64,000 bases of DNA. Source: Allorhodopirellula heiligendammensis. GTDB lineage: Bacteria > Planctomycetota > Planctomycetia > Pirellulales > Pirellulaceae. The notes beneath the pieces were generated by a model, which did not search any database, had not been told where the DNA came from, and saw only the letters and a program-made list of their open reading frames with translations. The translations under genes and the position numbers were made by a program. The DNA lies in assembly GCF_007860105.1 (NCBI RefSeq), contig NZ_SJPU01000002.1, positions 857,739-921,738 of the forward strand. The letters are read 5' to 3'. This document shows positions 36,521 through 44,759 of the stretch, in pieces; position 1 is the stretch's first letter; each line of letters opens with the position of its first letter.

Positions 36521-37450
36521 GTGAGGGCTTCTGTTACAAACACGGAAATTGCTCGTAGCGAACACCAACCAGCGACTGAGACTGCCGTGGCTGACGCCGA
36601 AATCCCGTTCATACCGCATGCCGACTTTGAGTCGGCGCACGAGCAGGATTTTGCCGAGATTGACTGCGCACTTTACGTCGAGGAAGACGATCGCGCGGTT
36701 GGCGACGTTGGCCACGCGGCAGCTAATTTTCTAACGGCGGTAGAGGAATGTCGGATTCTGACTTTCGAAGGGGAGCAGTTTTTATTCAAGCGGCTCAATT
36801 TCCTTCGGTTTCGAGCTCACGCGCTCACCGCAACCTTGCGCAACCAGCGACGACCCCGCAAGACGCAAGCCGAGATTGGGCGCTTGCTCGATGAAGCCAA
36901 TGACACCCGAGAGGAAATCGCACGGTCCAATCTCCGTCTGGTCTCGTTCGTGTGCCGCAAAATCTCATCATCGAGCGATGAATTTGATGAGTTTGTCGCC
37001 GAAGCGAATCCGATCCTGCTCAATGCGATTGATAAGTTTGACTTCAGTCGCGGTTACCGCTTCAGTACCTATCTGACCCATGCTGTCCAACGGCATATCG
37101 CTCGATTGATTGGTCGCGCTTGCAAACGCAGGTCGCATGAATTGAGCGATGGCAATGAAACACTTTACTGGGCCGCTGCCACGGTGGACTCGGATCAGCC
37201 GTCGGCTGCGGATCTACTCGCTGCGGCCACCGTTGTACTGAAGGAGATGGACGAGGTTCTTGATGCTCGCGAGTGTTTTATTGTCCGCGGGCGGTTTGGA
37301 TTGGACGGTTCCGAGAAGGGGAAATCCCTGCGTGCGTTGGGTGACGAAGTTGGAATTAGTAAAGAGCGAGCGAGGCAAATCCTTTATCAGAGTTTGGAGA
37401 AACTCGCCAAAGTCGCCCAGCCGTTCGAATCCATGTTCGCAGTGAAATAG
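36521..37450 (+). CDS. RNA polymerase sigma factor, sigma-70 family (non-ECF)
   Basis: About 309 residues from a GTG at 36521; the frame continues to a TTG at 36452, so the start is uncertain. Region 1.2-like sequence (LTFEGEQFLFKRLNFLRFRA) is followed by a long helical spacer. Region 2 contains RSNLRLVSFVCRKI and IDKFDFSRGYRFSTYLTHAV. Region 4 ends in ISKERARQILYQSLEKL. The usual DLIQEG of region 2.2 reads EFVAEANPILL, which is divergent. It looks like a group 3 or planctomycete-specific sigma factor. It is divergent from the lipid operon and two bases upstream of a redox protein gene, so it may control them; no anti-sigma gene is visible. Confidence 0.85.
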   Translation: MRASVTNTEIARSEHQPATETAVADAEIPFIPHADFESAHEQDFAEIDCALYVEEDDRAVGDVGHAAANFLTAVEECRILTFEGEQFLFKRLNFLRFRAHALTATLRNQRRPRKTQAEIGRLLDEANDTREEIARSNLRLVSFVCRKISSSSDEFDEFVAEANPILLNAIDKFDFSRGYRFSTYLTHAVQRHIARLIGRACKRRSHELSDGNETLYWAAATVDSDQPSAADLLAAATVVLKEMDEVLDARECFIVRGRFGLDGSEKGKSLRALGDEVGISKERARQILYQSLEKLAKVAQPFESMFAVK

Positions 37451-37452
37451 TC

Positions 37453-38424
37453 ATGAATTACCAACCGAAGAACTGGATGAAGTACGTTCTGCTCGCCGCA
37501 GCAGTCTACAATTTTGTGTGGGGAGTGATCGCCGTCTTCATGCCCACGTCGATGCTCGGATGGTTTGGACTGCAGCCCTCGGCGACCGAGGCCGTCTTTT
37601 GGCAATGCATTGGCATGATTGTCGGCGTGTTCGGCGTCGGCTTTTTGATCGCAGCGACCCATCCCTACCGACACTGGCCAATCGTACTGGTGGGCTTTCT
37701 AGGAAAGCTATTTGGCTTGGTAGGGTTTGCCGTCGCGTTGTCATCTCATGCTTTACCAGCCCAATTCGGTTGGGTGATATTGACCAATGATATCGCCTGG
37801 CTCGTTCCTTTCACAATCATTTTGTGGGGTGCTGTCCTACATGATCATGCGGCCGGGTCTGCCTACGACACCCCGGAGGCTGACGTGCCCCTCCAGGACC
37901 TGCGAACGAATACGGGCAGAACGATGGATCGACTCGCCAGCGAGCAAGCTCAGATGGTGGTGTTCTTGCGACATTCGGGCTGCACGTTTTGCCGTGAGGC
38001 ACTCGCTGAAATATCCTTACGACGAAATGAGATTGAAGCCGCTGGCTGCGGAATTGTCTTGGTCCACTTGGGCGCGGGCGATGGTAGGGAGTTTTTCGCT
38101 CAATACGGCATGGACGACGTGCCGCGAATCTCCGACCCGCAGTGCCGGCTCTATCGCCAGTTCGGGCTCGATCTTGGCGATTTTCGGCAACTGTTCGGCA
38201 TGCGGGTGTGGATACGTGGCATCGTGGCTGGCTTGCTGCACGGTCATGGACTCGGGTGGCCGCAGGGAAATTCCTTCCAGATGCCGGGCGTGTTCACCTA
38301 TTATCAAGGTCAAGTGATCGAGGGTTTTCAGCACGACCAAGCCTCGGATCGGCCAGACTATGTCGAACTGGCCAAGCGGTCGAGCCGGCCAAGTCCAGTG
38401 GCGAAGGCCGTCGAGATGGCGTGA
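37453..38424 (+). CDS. Membrane protein with C-terminal peroxiredoxin-like (PRXL2/SelL-type) domain
   Basis: 323 residues. Four hydrophobic segments occupy about 10-130 (YVLLAAAVYNFVWGVIAVFM, IGMIVGVFGVGFLIAA, IVLVGFLGKLFGLVGFAVAL and WLVPFTIILWGAVL). A thioredoxin-fold domain follows from about 165 with VVFLRHSGCTFCREALAEI (Cys177 and Cys180) and later GNSFQMPGVFTYYQGQVI, as in AhpC/TSA-type PRXL2 proteins, where some homologs carry selenocysteine. It probably handles thiol or peroxide redox at the membrane. It starts two bases after the sigma factor stop, implying one transcript. Confidence 0.8.
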   Translation: MNYQPKNWMKYVLLAAAVYNFVWGVIAVFMPTSMLGWFGLQPSATEAVFWQCIGMIVGVFGVGFLIAATHPYRHWPIVLVGFLGKLFGLVGFAVALSSHALPAQFGWVILTNDIAWLVPFTIILWGAVLHDHAAGSAYDTPEADVPLQDLRTNTGRTMDRLASEQAQMVVFLRHSGCTFCREALAEISLRRNEIEAAGCGIVLVHLGAGDGREFFAQYGMDDVPRISDPQCRLYRQFGLDLGDFRQLFGMRVWIRGIVAGLLHGHGLGWPQGNSFQMPGVFTYYQGQVIEGFQHDQASDRPDYVELAKRSSRPSPVAKAVEMA

Positions 38425-38439
38425 TCAACGAGTGCATCC

Positions 38440-38811
38440 TCACTCTTGATGTTCATCTTCGCCCGGTGTTTGCTGTGAGATCCTCGTCTCGAGGTCGTCC
38501 AACAATTGGCCGAGAGCCGTTCGTAAACATTTTATCGAACACCAATTCAAGTCGAACTGGCCATAGCTCACATCATCGACCAGTAAAAAATCACCCGAGT
38601 CTCGCATCTCAGAATCTCGCCCGTGGAACCCCACATGCAAGAATCCTTTGAGGCGTTCTGTATGAATGGAATCCTGGCCATCACCCGAGAGCAGCATCCC
38701 GCCTCCACTGAGGTACGCGAAGCCGTCTGAGAAATCGCCTCCGCAAGTCAGACATTGGCGATTAGCCGGATAGAAACCGTCGCTTGTATTTGCAAGCCAA
38801 GGAAGTTCCAT
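38440..38811 (-). CDS. Hypothetical protein with possible zinc-binding cysteines
   Basis: 123 residues from the ATG at 38811; a TTG at 38862 would lengthen it. I do not recognise the family. Two cysteine pairs, CLTC (about 20-23) and CSIKC (about 90-94), could hold one metal ion. The rest is mixed, with an acidic C-terminus. It converges on the peroxiredoxin-like gene with a 15-bp gap and is divergent from queE. Confidence 0.6.
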   Translation of the reverse strand: MELPWLANTSDGFYPANRQCLTCGGDFSDGFAYLSGGGMLLSGDGQDSIHTERLKGFLHVGFHGRDSEMRDSGDFLLVDDVSYGQFDLNWCSIKCLRTALGQLLDDLETRISQQTPGEDEHQE

Positions 38812-38955
38812 GGTGGCTGATTCTCGACTGGCAGGAGGATTGGCGTCGTGCGGAAGATTCAATGTATCTTACTGATTCCCCAGTTGAGTAGGGATCATGC
38901 GTGGTCGCGGGTTGCTGGTATACGGGTTTTCGCGATATTAGAGTGATTCACCCTC

Positions 38956-39774
38956 GTGTTGGTCAGACGGTCTCGGAATTTGAAAACGCAAGAACACGTA
39001 TTATCCCCGAACGGGCATGCCGACGTCTCGCTGAGGATCGCAGAGACGTTTTCCAGCCTACAGGGCGAAGGTTTGCTCACGGGCGTGCCGAGCTTTTTCA
39101 TTCGCACCAGTGGCTGTAACTTGCGGTGCTGGTTTTGCGATACGCCCTATGCATCGTGGCGGCCTGAAGGCGAGCGGTCCACCATCACTGAACTGATCGA
39201 ACGGGCGGTGCAGGCGCGGATGCCGGATGCTGACGGCGGCCCCTCATCGGCAGCGAGAATTGGACATGTGGTCCTGACTGGCGGTGAACCGCTGATCATG
39301 AAAGGAATGACAGAATTGGCGACCGGACTGCGGGCGGGCGGCCTGCATGTGACAATCGAAACTGCGGGCACAGTCGATGTGGAGGTGCCCTGCGATCTAC
39401 TATCACTGAGTCCCAAGTTGCGGGCGAGCACGCCGGGACGAGGTGCCGGCCCAGCATTGGCGGACGATTCACGCTGGGCTGAACTGCATGAGCAGCGAAG
39501 AATGCCGATCGCCACGATGCGGCGGCTGATCGACCGAGCGCCCACCACGCAGGTCAAATTTGTCGTTGATTCCCCTGCCGAGTACGACGAAATTCTCACG
39601 GTCGTGGGCGATCTTGGTGTCGCCGCGGCGGACGTGTGGATCATGCCCCAGGGCATCACCGTCGATCAGCTCGATGCCGCCGCAGTTTGGCTACGTCCCT
39701 GGGCTGCTGCAGCTGGGTTCCAGTATTGCGATCGCATGCAAATACGTTGGTACGGCAACCGGCGTGGCACATGA
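38956..39774 (+). CDS. queE: 7-carboxy-7-deazaguanine synthase
   Basis: A radical SAM enzyme of about 272 residues from GTG at 38956; TTG codons a little downstream are alternatives. The cluster motif is CNLRCWFC (Cys54, Cys58, Cys61) in the QueE context SLQGEGLLTGVPSFFIRTSG and DTPYASW. LTGGEPL and IETAGT follow. QueE contracts 6-carboxytetrahydropterin to the 7-deazaguanine base used for queuosine in tRNA and for some DNA modifications. No queC, queD or queF is in the window. The stop overlaps a small ORF as ATGA. Confidence 0.93.
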   Translation: MLVRRSRNLKTQEHVLSPNGHADVSLRIAETFSSLQGEGLLTGVPSFFIRTSGCNLRCWFCDTPYASWRPEGERSTITELIERAVQARMPDADGGPSSAARIGHVVLTGGEPLIMKGMTELATGLRAGGLHVTIETAGTVDVEVPCDLLSLSPKLRASTPGRGAGPALADDSRWAELHEQRRMPIATMRRLIDRAPTTQVKFVVDSPAEYDEILTVVGDLGVAAADVWIMPQGITVDQLDAAAVWLRPWAAAAGFQYCDRMQIRWYGNRRGT

Positions 39775-40004
39775 ACCGACTGACGGTGTCCAGCGACGGT
39801 AGTGATCGGCCTCGCCCCAGCAAAGCTGGACATGGTGTGACTCCACCCCTTGCCAACGCAGTTCGTGGAATGCGGGCTCGTGTCCCGTGTGGTCCGTCGA
39901 CGGTGTCGCAACTCACAGCGATGCGGGATACCGTGCCGACGGCCATCTCCGATTTGCTGACGGTTCGACGGCCGATCCACCCAGCTTGGCCGAGGGTGAA
40001 TTAA
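39771..40004 (+). CDS. Small hypothetical ORF coupled to queE
   Basis: A 77-codon frame that begins at an ATG overlapping the queE stop (ATGA) and ends at the base before the GTG of the DUF2752 gene. The product is arginine- and proline-rich with no membrane segment and no family I recognise. Its tight fit between two genes argues for translation; the plain sequence argues against a conserved protein. Confidence 0.35.
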   Translation: MNRLTVSSDGSDRPRPSKAGHGVTPPLANAVRGMRARVPCGPSTVSQLTAMRDTVPTAISDLLTVRRPIHPAWPRVN

Positions 40005-40487
40005 GTGGCTGCCGACCAGATCCCGCCAGGTTGCGAGAACCCTCAGGAGGGAGTTTCAGAGCTTAAGGAGACATCTCACCGCTGGGCGAGTTGGTTACGC
40101 GTAGCCGCTGGAGCCCTTGCCCTGGGGCTGGTCATGCTGCTTGGCTTGGCCCGCTCACTGGTACCCGCTGCGGCAGGTTTGGGAACCCATCAACAGCTCG
40201 GTTTGCCGCCGTGCTCCATGCGGGTCTTATTGGGAATGCGCTGTCCCGCTTGCGGGATGACCACGTCTTGGAGCCATTGGACTCGAGGGCAATGGTGGGC
40301 GGCGGCTCAAGCCAACGCAGGTGGACTTTGCTTGGCATTCCTCGCACTCGCAGTTTTTATCGCGGCGGCCCGCGTGACCTGGACGGGCCGATTGCCAGCT
40401 ACACGCACGCTAACCGCATTGGGCTGGGCAATTGTCGCAACCGGCGTGGTGACTGTTGTCGATTGGCTGTTTCGAGTGTCAGTGTGA
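40005..40487 (+). CDS. DUF2752 membrane protein
   Basis: 160 residues, GTG at 40005. Three hydrophobic segments are seen (about 30-55, 100-120 and 135-155). The signature is CSMRVLLGMRCPACGMTTSW (about 71-90), a cysteine-rich loop typical of DUF2752, a small membrane family of unknown role. It follows the 77-codon ORF without a gap. Its last 181 bp are overlapped on the other strand by the long tail of the ogt-type gene. Confidence 0.8.
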   Translation: MAADQIPPGCENPQEGVSELKETSHRWASWLRVAAGALALGLVMLLGLARSLVPAAAGLGTHQQLGLPPCSMRVLLGMRCPACGMTTSWSHWTRGQWWAAAQANAGGLCLAFLALAVFIAAARVTWTGRLPATRTLTALGWAIVATGVVTVVDWLFRVSV

Positions 40488-41038
40488 ACTCCTGCTTCGT
40501 ATTCGGGCAATTCCTGCTCGAGCAATTCCTGCTCGAGTAATTCGTGATTCAGCAAAAAACGTTTGCGGTCGCAGCCGCCAGCGAACCCAGCAAGACCACC
40601 GCCGCTAGCAATGACTCGGTGGCAGGGGACAATGATGGACAACGGGTTGCGGGCGACGGCGGAACCGACTGCCCGGACGGCGGCGGGGCGATCGATCAAG
40701 GTGGCGATTTCACGATAAGTCCGTGTTGTGCCCGCAGGGATCAGCGTGAGTTGGTGCCAGACCTGCTGTTGGAAATCCGTTCCGCTGAAATGGCACGGCA
40801 GCTCGATGCGAAATTTTCCGTCGGCAAAATAGGCCGCCAACTGATCGACAATGTGTCGCACAAAATCATGCTGACGCCAGTCCAACTCAGTCCTGTCATC
40901 AGACCAGAATTTGGGAGTCGGCTGGTGACCGGGGAAATACAGCCCCACGCAATGTGGGGTGCCGTCGCCCTGTTCGCTCACCGAGATCCGCAGGCGACCA
41001 ATGGGACTCTCCCAACTCGATTGAATAAACGGTGCCAT
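40307..41038 (-). CDS. ogt: Methylated-DNA-[protein]-cysteine S-methyltransferase with repeat-containing tail
   Basis: The core (1 to about 168) is a normal O6-alkylguanine-DNA alkyltransferase: TDFQQQVWHQLTLIPAGTT, VGSAVARNPLSIIVPCHRVI with acceptor Cys139, and GGLAGFAGGCDRKRFLLNHE. It repairs O6-methylguanine by suicidal methyl transfer. The chain should end near 168 but runs on for about 75 residues through repeats (LLEQE, LLEQE, LPEYE) and a tail that is antisense to the DUF2752 gene. Two 15-bp DNA repeats at 40511-40540 underlie the LLEQE copies. Loss of the old stop by repeat growth is likely. Confidence 0.9.
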   Translation of the reverse strand: MAPFIQSSWESPIGRLRISVSEQGDGTPHCVGLYFPGHQPTPKFWSDDRTELDWRQHDFVRHIVDQLAAYFADGKFRIELPCHFSGTDFQQQVWHQLTLIPAGTTRTYREIATLIDRPAAVRAVGSAVARNPLSIIVPCHRVIASGGGLAGFAGGCDRKRFLLNHELLEQELLEQELPEYEAGVHTDTRNSQSTTVTTPVATIAQPNAVSVRVAGNRPVQVTRAAAIKTASARNAKQSPPALA

Positions 41039-41317
41039 TGTTGAGATTTCCCTTGCGTGAAATGTTTTGACTCATGCCTGCGTGGCAGATTGGGATGATA
41101 TCGCAATCCCCCGTGACGGACGAAGCCGTCGATCGACAATCTGCCCATTCGACCGCTTCGCTCGGACGAGGTAGAATGGGCGGTTGATCGGGAGCCTGCT
41201 CGTGGATCGCAACTCATGAATCCCAACCAGAGCTCTGGTTCTATTCTAGAGCCCAGCGAAATCCAGTTCCAGCGGTTTTCCGCTAACACCGTGTGCTCTC
41301 TTCCCAATACCGACACC

Positions 41318-42643
41318 ATGATTTTGAGGTCTTCCGTGCGAATGTCTTCCTTGTTCCGATCCCCGGTGCTGCGCCACACGGCGGCAGCATGTTTTGCGAT
41401 CTCTGCGGCAAACTCGCTGCCCGTCGCAACCGCGTTTGCGGAGAGTCCCGACTCCCCGACGATTAATCTTGCCAACCCCCCAGCTGAATTGAACGCGAGT
41501 CCGTTGGATGTTCAGGTGGTGGAGGCCTATCCCAATTTACGGATCAGTCGCCCGATTGTGATGATGGGTGCGGGTGACGGGAGCGGTCGGTTGTTCGTGG
41601 CCAGCCAAACGGGCGAGATCTACGCTTTTGACCAGGATGACGAAACGGTCGAGGAGCCTGAGATCTTCATGGATCTGAGCGATCGCGTGGGCTATAAAGA
41701 TCGTGAAAACGAAGAGGGGTTTCTCGGCTTGGCATTCCACCCCAAGTTCAAAGAGAACGGCAAGTTCTATGTTTACTACACGACTTCGCAGCGTCCTCAT
41801 GTCTCGATCGTGAGTGAATTCCGCACGCAGGAAGGATCCCAACACAAACTTGGCGACGCCGATAGCGAACGTGAGTTGATGCGTATCGACCAGCCGTTTT
41901 GGAATCACAATGGTGGCACGGTCGCTTTCGGTCCCGATGGATACCTGTACATCGCGTTGGGTGATGGTGGCAAAGGAAACGATCCACTCAAGTCAGCTCA
42001 GGACCTCAGCAAGCTGCTCGGATCGATCTTGCGGATCGATGTCGATTCCCAGGACGACGGACTGGCCTACGGTATCCCCGACGACAATCCGCTGGTCGGA
42101 CGCACCCATGTTTGGCCAGAAATCTACGCATGGGGTATCCGCAATATTTGGCGGATGTCGTTCGACCCGGCCACCGGCGAACTCTGGGCCGCCGACGTCG
42201 GTCAGAATGACTGGGAAGAAATCAACTTGATTCGGAACGGGGGCAACTACGGCTGGAGCGTTCGCGAAGGTGCTAACCGGTTCACCCTAGGGGGAGAAAA
42301 AGGTTCCGACGTCAACGAGAAATACATCGAGCCCTTGATCGAATACCCCCACACCGATGACTGGGGGAAATCGGTCACAGGCGGTTCGGTCTATCGTGGA
42401 AAAGACACGCCTGTACTCGATGGTTATTACCTTTACGGTGACTACGTCAGCGGTCGCCTGTGGGCCATGAAGATTGATCCCGCGTCTAAGAAGGTGCTCG
42501 AAAACCGCACGATCGCATGGGAGCAACTTCCTGTCTTCACCTTCGGCGAGACTGAATCGGGAGAGGTTCTCATGAGCACCATGATGGGTGGCGGACGAAT
42601 CTACAAATTCGTTACCGGTGACGACGACGCTGCGCAGCAATAG
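41318..42643 (+). CDS. PQQ-dependent sugar dehydrogenase (Gdh/Asd-type beta-propeller)
   Basis: About 441 residues from the ATG at 41318 (ATG at 41342 and an upstream frame from 41216 also exist). A signal-like N-terminus (HTAAACFAISAANSLPVATA) precedes a six-blade propeller. Typical segments are LGLAFHPKFKENGKFYVYYT, HNGGTVAFGPDGYLYIALGD, GSILRIDVDS, YAWGIRNIWRMSFDPATG and GDYVSGRLWA. Relatives oxidise aldoses in the periplasm with pyrroloquinoline quinone. No PQQ synthesis gene is in the window. A small gene overlaps its stop by one base. Confidence 0.88.
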   Translation: MILRSSVRMSSLFRSPVLRHTAAACFAISAANSLPVATAFAESPDSPTINLANPPAELNASPLDVQVVEAYPNLRISRPIVMMGAGDGSGRLFVASQTGEIYAFDQDDETVEEPEIFMDLSDRVGYKDRENEEGFLGLAFHPKFKENGKFYVYYTTSQRPHVSIVSEFRTQEGSQHKLGDADSERELMRIDQPFWNHNGGTVAFGPDGYLYIALGDGGKGNDPLKSAQDLSKLLGSILRIDVDSQDDGLAYGIPDDNPLVGRTHVWPEIYAWGIRNIWRMSFDPATGELWAADVGQNDWEEINLIRNGGNYGWSVREGANRFTLGGEKGSDVNEKYIEPLIEYPHTDDWGKSVTGGSVYRGKDTPVLDGYYLYGDYVSGRLWAMKIDPASKKVLENRTIAWEQLPVFTFGETESGEVLMSTMMGGGRIYKFVTGDDDAAQQ

Positions 42644-43107
42644 TGGAATTGATATCGCGTCTCCGTCGAGCTCTGTTCGGCGACCCGATCCGCATCGCCT
42701 CCGACGAAGGCCAGCTATTGCGGTTACGCGTCGGCCAGCGTGTCATTCTCGATGATACGCTATTGGTGGTCGTCGAGCGTGACGAGACGCGAAACGCTCC
42801 AACTCCAGCCGTCCGGTACCGCCTCGTCACCTACGACGAGGCGGTTGGGGCTGCTGTTTTGCCGGATGCTCCTTGCGTGATCGACTCCGCCCGGTTGGAG
42901 ATAGATTTCCGCGGCATGGAAGTGCGTGTTGTTGACGGTCCTCTGCCTGGCACAGCGACCGCAGATGAGGAACCAACGGCCGCGTATGAGGAGCCGGTTC
43001 GTTCCCAACGCGAGGTGAATCACCCCCAATCCCATGACCGGCCCAGTGTTTGGTTGGATTGCCGCGTCGACGACCGCTTTGGCCGTCCAGGTGGAGCTGG
43101 CGAGTGA
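42643..43107 (+). CDS. Hypothetical protein downstream of the sugar dehydrogenase
   Basis: 154 residues from a GTG that shares one base with the upstream stop (TAGTG), so it is probably co-translated. The first 110 residues have beta-strand character (LRLRVGQRVILDDTLLVVVE, ARLEIDFRGMEVRVVDG). The C-terminus is acidic and hydrophilic. I do not recognise the family. Confidence 0.6.
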   Translation: MELISRLRRALFGDPIRIASDEGQLLRLRVGQRVILDDTLLVVVERDETRNAPTPAVRYRLVTYDEAVGAAVLPDAPCVIDSARLEIDFRGMEVRVVDGPLPGTATADEEPTAAYEEPVRSQREVNHPQSHDRPSVWLDCRVDDRFGRPGGAGE

Positions 43108-43341
43108 TTATGCCTGCCAAGTGCCGCTGGCCAGCGGGGCGTAGCTGATCGCTGGCGTCGTGGATCGAGAATGCCGAAACACATTTCTTGGCTTGTTCAA
43201 GCATCAGGATACGGTCGGGGCCTCGCTGCCTGTTGATTCGGTAACCCGACAAACCAGCGAGGCAACCCGCCTCGTCCATCGCTTGCGTTTCGGGTTAGTA
43301 TTTATGCGTCCGGGCAGCGAAAGCATTAACCTAACAGGCTG

Positions 43342-44346
43342 CTAAATCTCAACGGCGTTGGAGACCGCTTTGCCAGTCTCGGCTTGACGGTGGCAGCGGG
43401 GACGAATGATATGACTGGCTAAACCGACCAGTTCGAAACCTCGAATGACGTAGTAGTTGATGTCGATTTCCCACCATCGGTGCTGGACGGAAGCGCTCGC
43501 CGGGTCCGCGTGGTGGTTGTTATGCCAGCCTTCACCTGCGGTCAGCAACGTCACCAACCAATTGTTTCGACTGTCGTCGTTGGTGTCGTAGTTACGGTAG
43601 CCGAACATATGACTGAGCGAATTGACCGCCCAAGTAATGTGCCAGACCCACACGGTGCGAGCGATCACGCCCCACAAAACAATGCTGGCAATCATGCGGT
43701 ACGCCGCAGCTTCATTGCCGTAGATCGCGAGGCATATCGCGGTCGTGATCAAGGTATAGATCAACGCATGACCGAGCCAAAATAATCCCGCGGGTGACGG
43801 TAATTTTTCGATCCATCGATAGTATGGGTCCGCTAACACATCCCGAGCGTATTTTTCGTACATCGAGAACGTCGCCAGTCGCGTGCGGGTTTCATGGACC
43901 AACCACCGAACATGGGACCACAGGAATCCTTGGCGAGGCGAATGGGGGTCTTCCGCATGATCCGAGTGGGAATGATGCATCCGGTGCCACGCAACCCAGT
44001 GCGCTGGTGTTTCCTGGGCAGCACACATGGCGAGCGTTACGAGCGTGCGCTCAAACCATTTCGGGGTGCGAAAGCTGCGATGCGTGAGCAGTCGATGGTA
44101 GCCGATGGGAATCGCCATTTGACCGAACAGTACAACGCCCACCACAAAAGCGATCACTCCCGCCCAGCTAAAAAACCACGATAGCAGGCACAACAGGGTA
44201 AGCAGGTGCAGCGTGACGAAAAAGAGAGTGTAGTCCCAGCGGATGGCACCGCGACGCCGCGGGTCGGGAACGGACCGCTGACAGGGTAACGCAAGTTCAA
44301 CGGGCTCGCTTACCGCAGTGTCGGCTTCGGGGAGGGTGACGTCCAT
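43342..44346 (-). CDS. Membrane fatty acid (acyl-CoA type) desaturase
   Basis: 334 residues. The three iron-binding histidine boxes are present: HRLLTH, HRMHHSHSD and HNNHH. Hydrophobic helices flank them (YTLFFVTLHLLTLLCLLSWF, ALIYTLITTAICLAIY). PIGYHRLLTHRSF and GEGWHNNHHADPASA are typical of delta-9 desaturases that act on acyl-CoA or phospholipid chains. The product could supply the double bonds used by the cfa operon 7 kb away, though nothing in the sequence ties them together. It stands alone. Confidence 0.92.
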   Translation of the reverse strand: MDVTLPEADTAVSEPVELALPCQRSVPDPRRRGAIRWDYTLFFVTLHLLTLLCLLSWFFSWAGVIAFVVGVVLFGQMAIPIGYHRLLTHRSFRTPKWFERTLVTLAMCAAQETPAHWVAWHRMHHSHSDHAEDPHSPRQGFLWSHVRWLVHETRTRLATFSMYEKYARDVLADPYYRWIEKLPSPAGLFWLGHALIYTLITTAICLAIYGNEAAAYRMIASIVLWGVIARTVWVWHITWAVNSLSHMFGYRNYDTNDDSRNNWLVTLLTAGEGWHNNHHADPASASVQHRWWEIDINYYVIRGFELVGLASHIIRPRCHRQAETGKAVSNAVEI

Positions 44347-44759
44347 GTAGGCTTTGATATCCGTGCACGATATGGGAAAAGACGCCCATGATCGTAGAGG
44401 ATTTCATCATCAACGCACTAGCAAATGCGGAGAATCAAAGTGAATTCCCCGGGACGTGCCGACAAACTCAACCCAATTCGTGCATCTCGCGAGCGGCATT
44501 GAAGACCACTGGTCTAAGCTTGTACACCGTCCACACTCTGAACTGCTGGAGCGTTCGCGGTGCACCGCTATCAACGCTTCACTTGCGTCCCAAAAAGCGA
44601 ACCTGCTAACGAACAAAACACTTCGTATTAGGGTTCGCCACAATCTGCCCAACCCCCGTCTGGCGGTAGCAGCCACCCTGGTGAGCTCGCGATCCATTCG
44701 CTCGTGGGGCGGGCTTCACGCCAGCTCGTAGTTCCGGCTGCACCTCCATTCAGGCGATT
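44347..44759. other. Intergenic region between desaturase and mlaD
   Basis: About 410 bp. Frames of 73-95 codons exist on both strands, but their translations look random. No palindrome, RNA gene or repeat stood out. It should contain the desaturase promoter and the end of the mla transcript. Confidence 0.4.
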
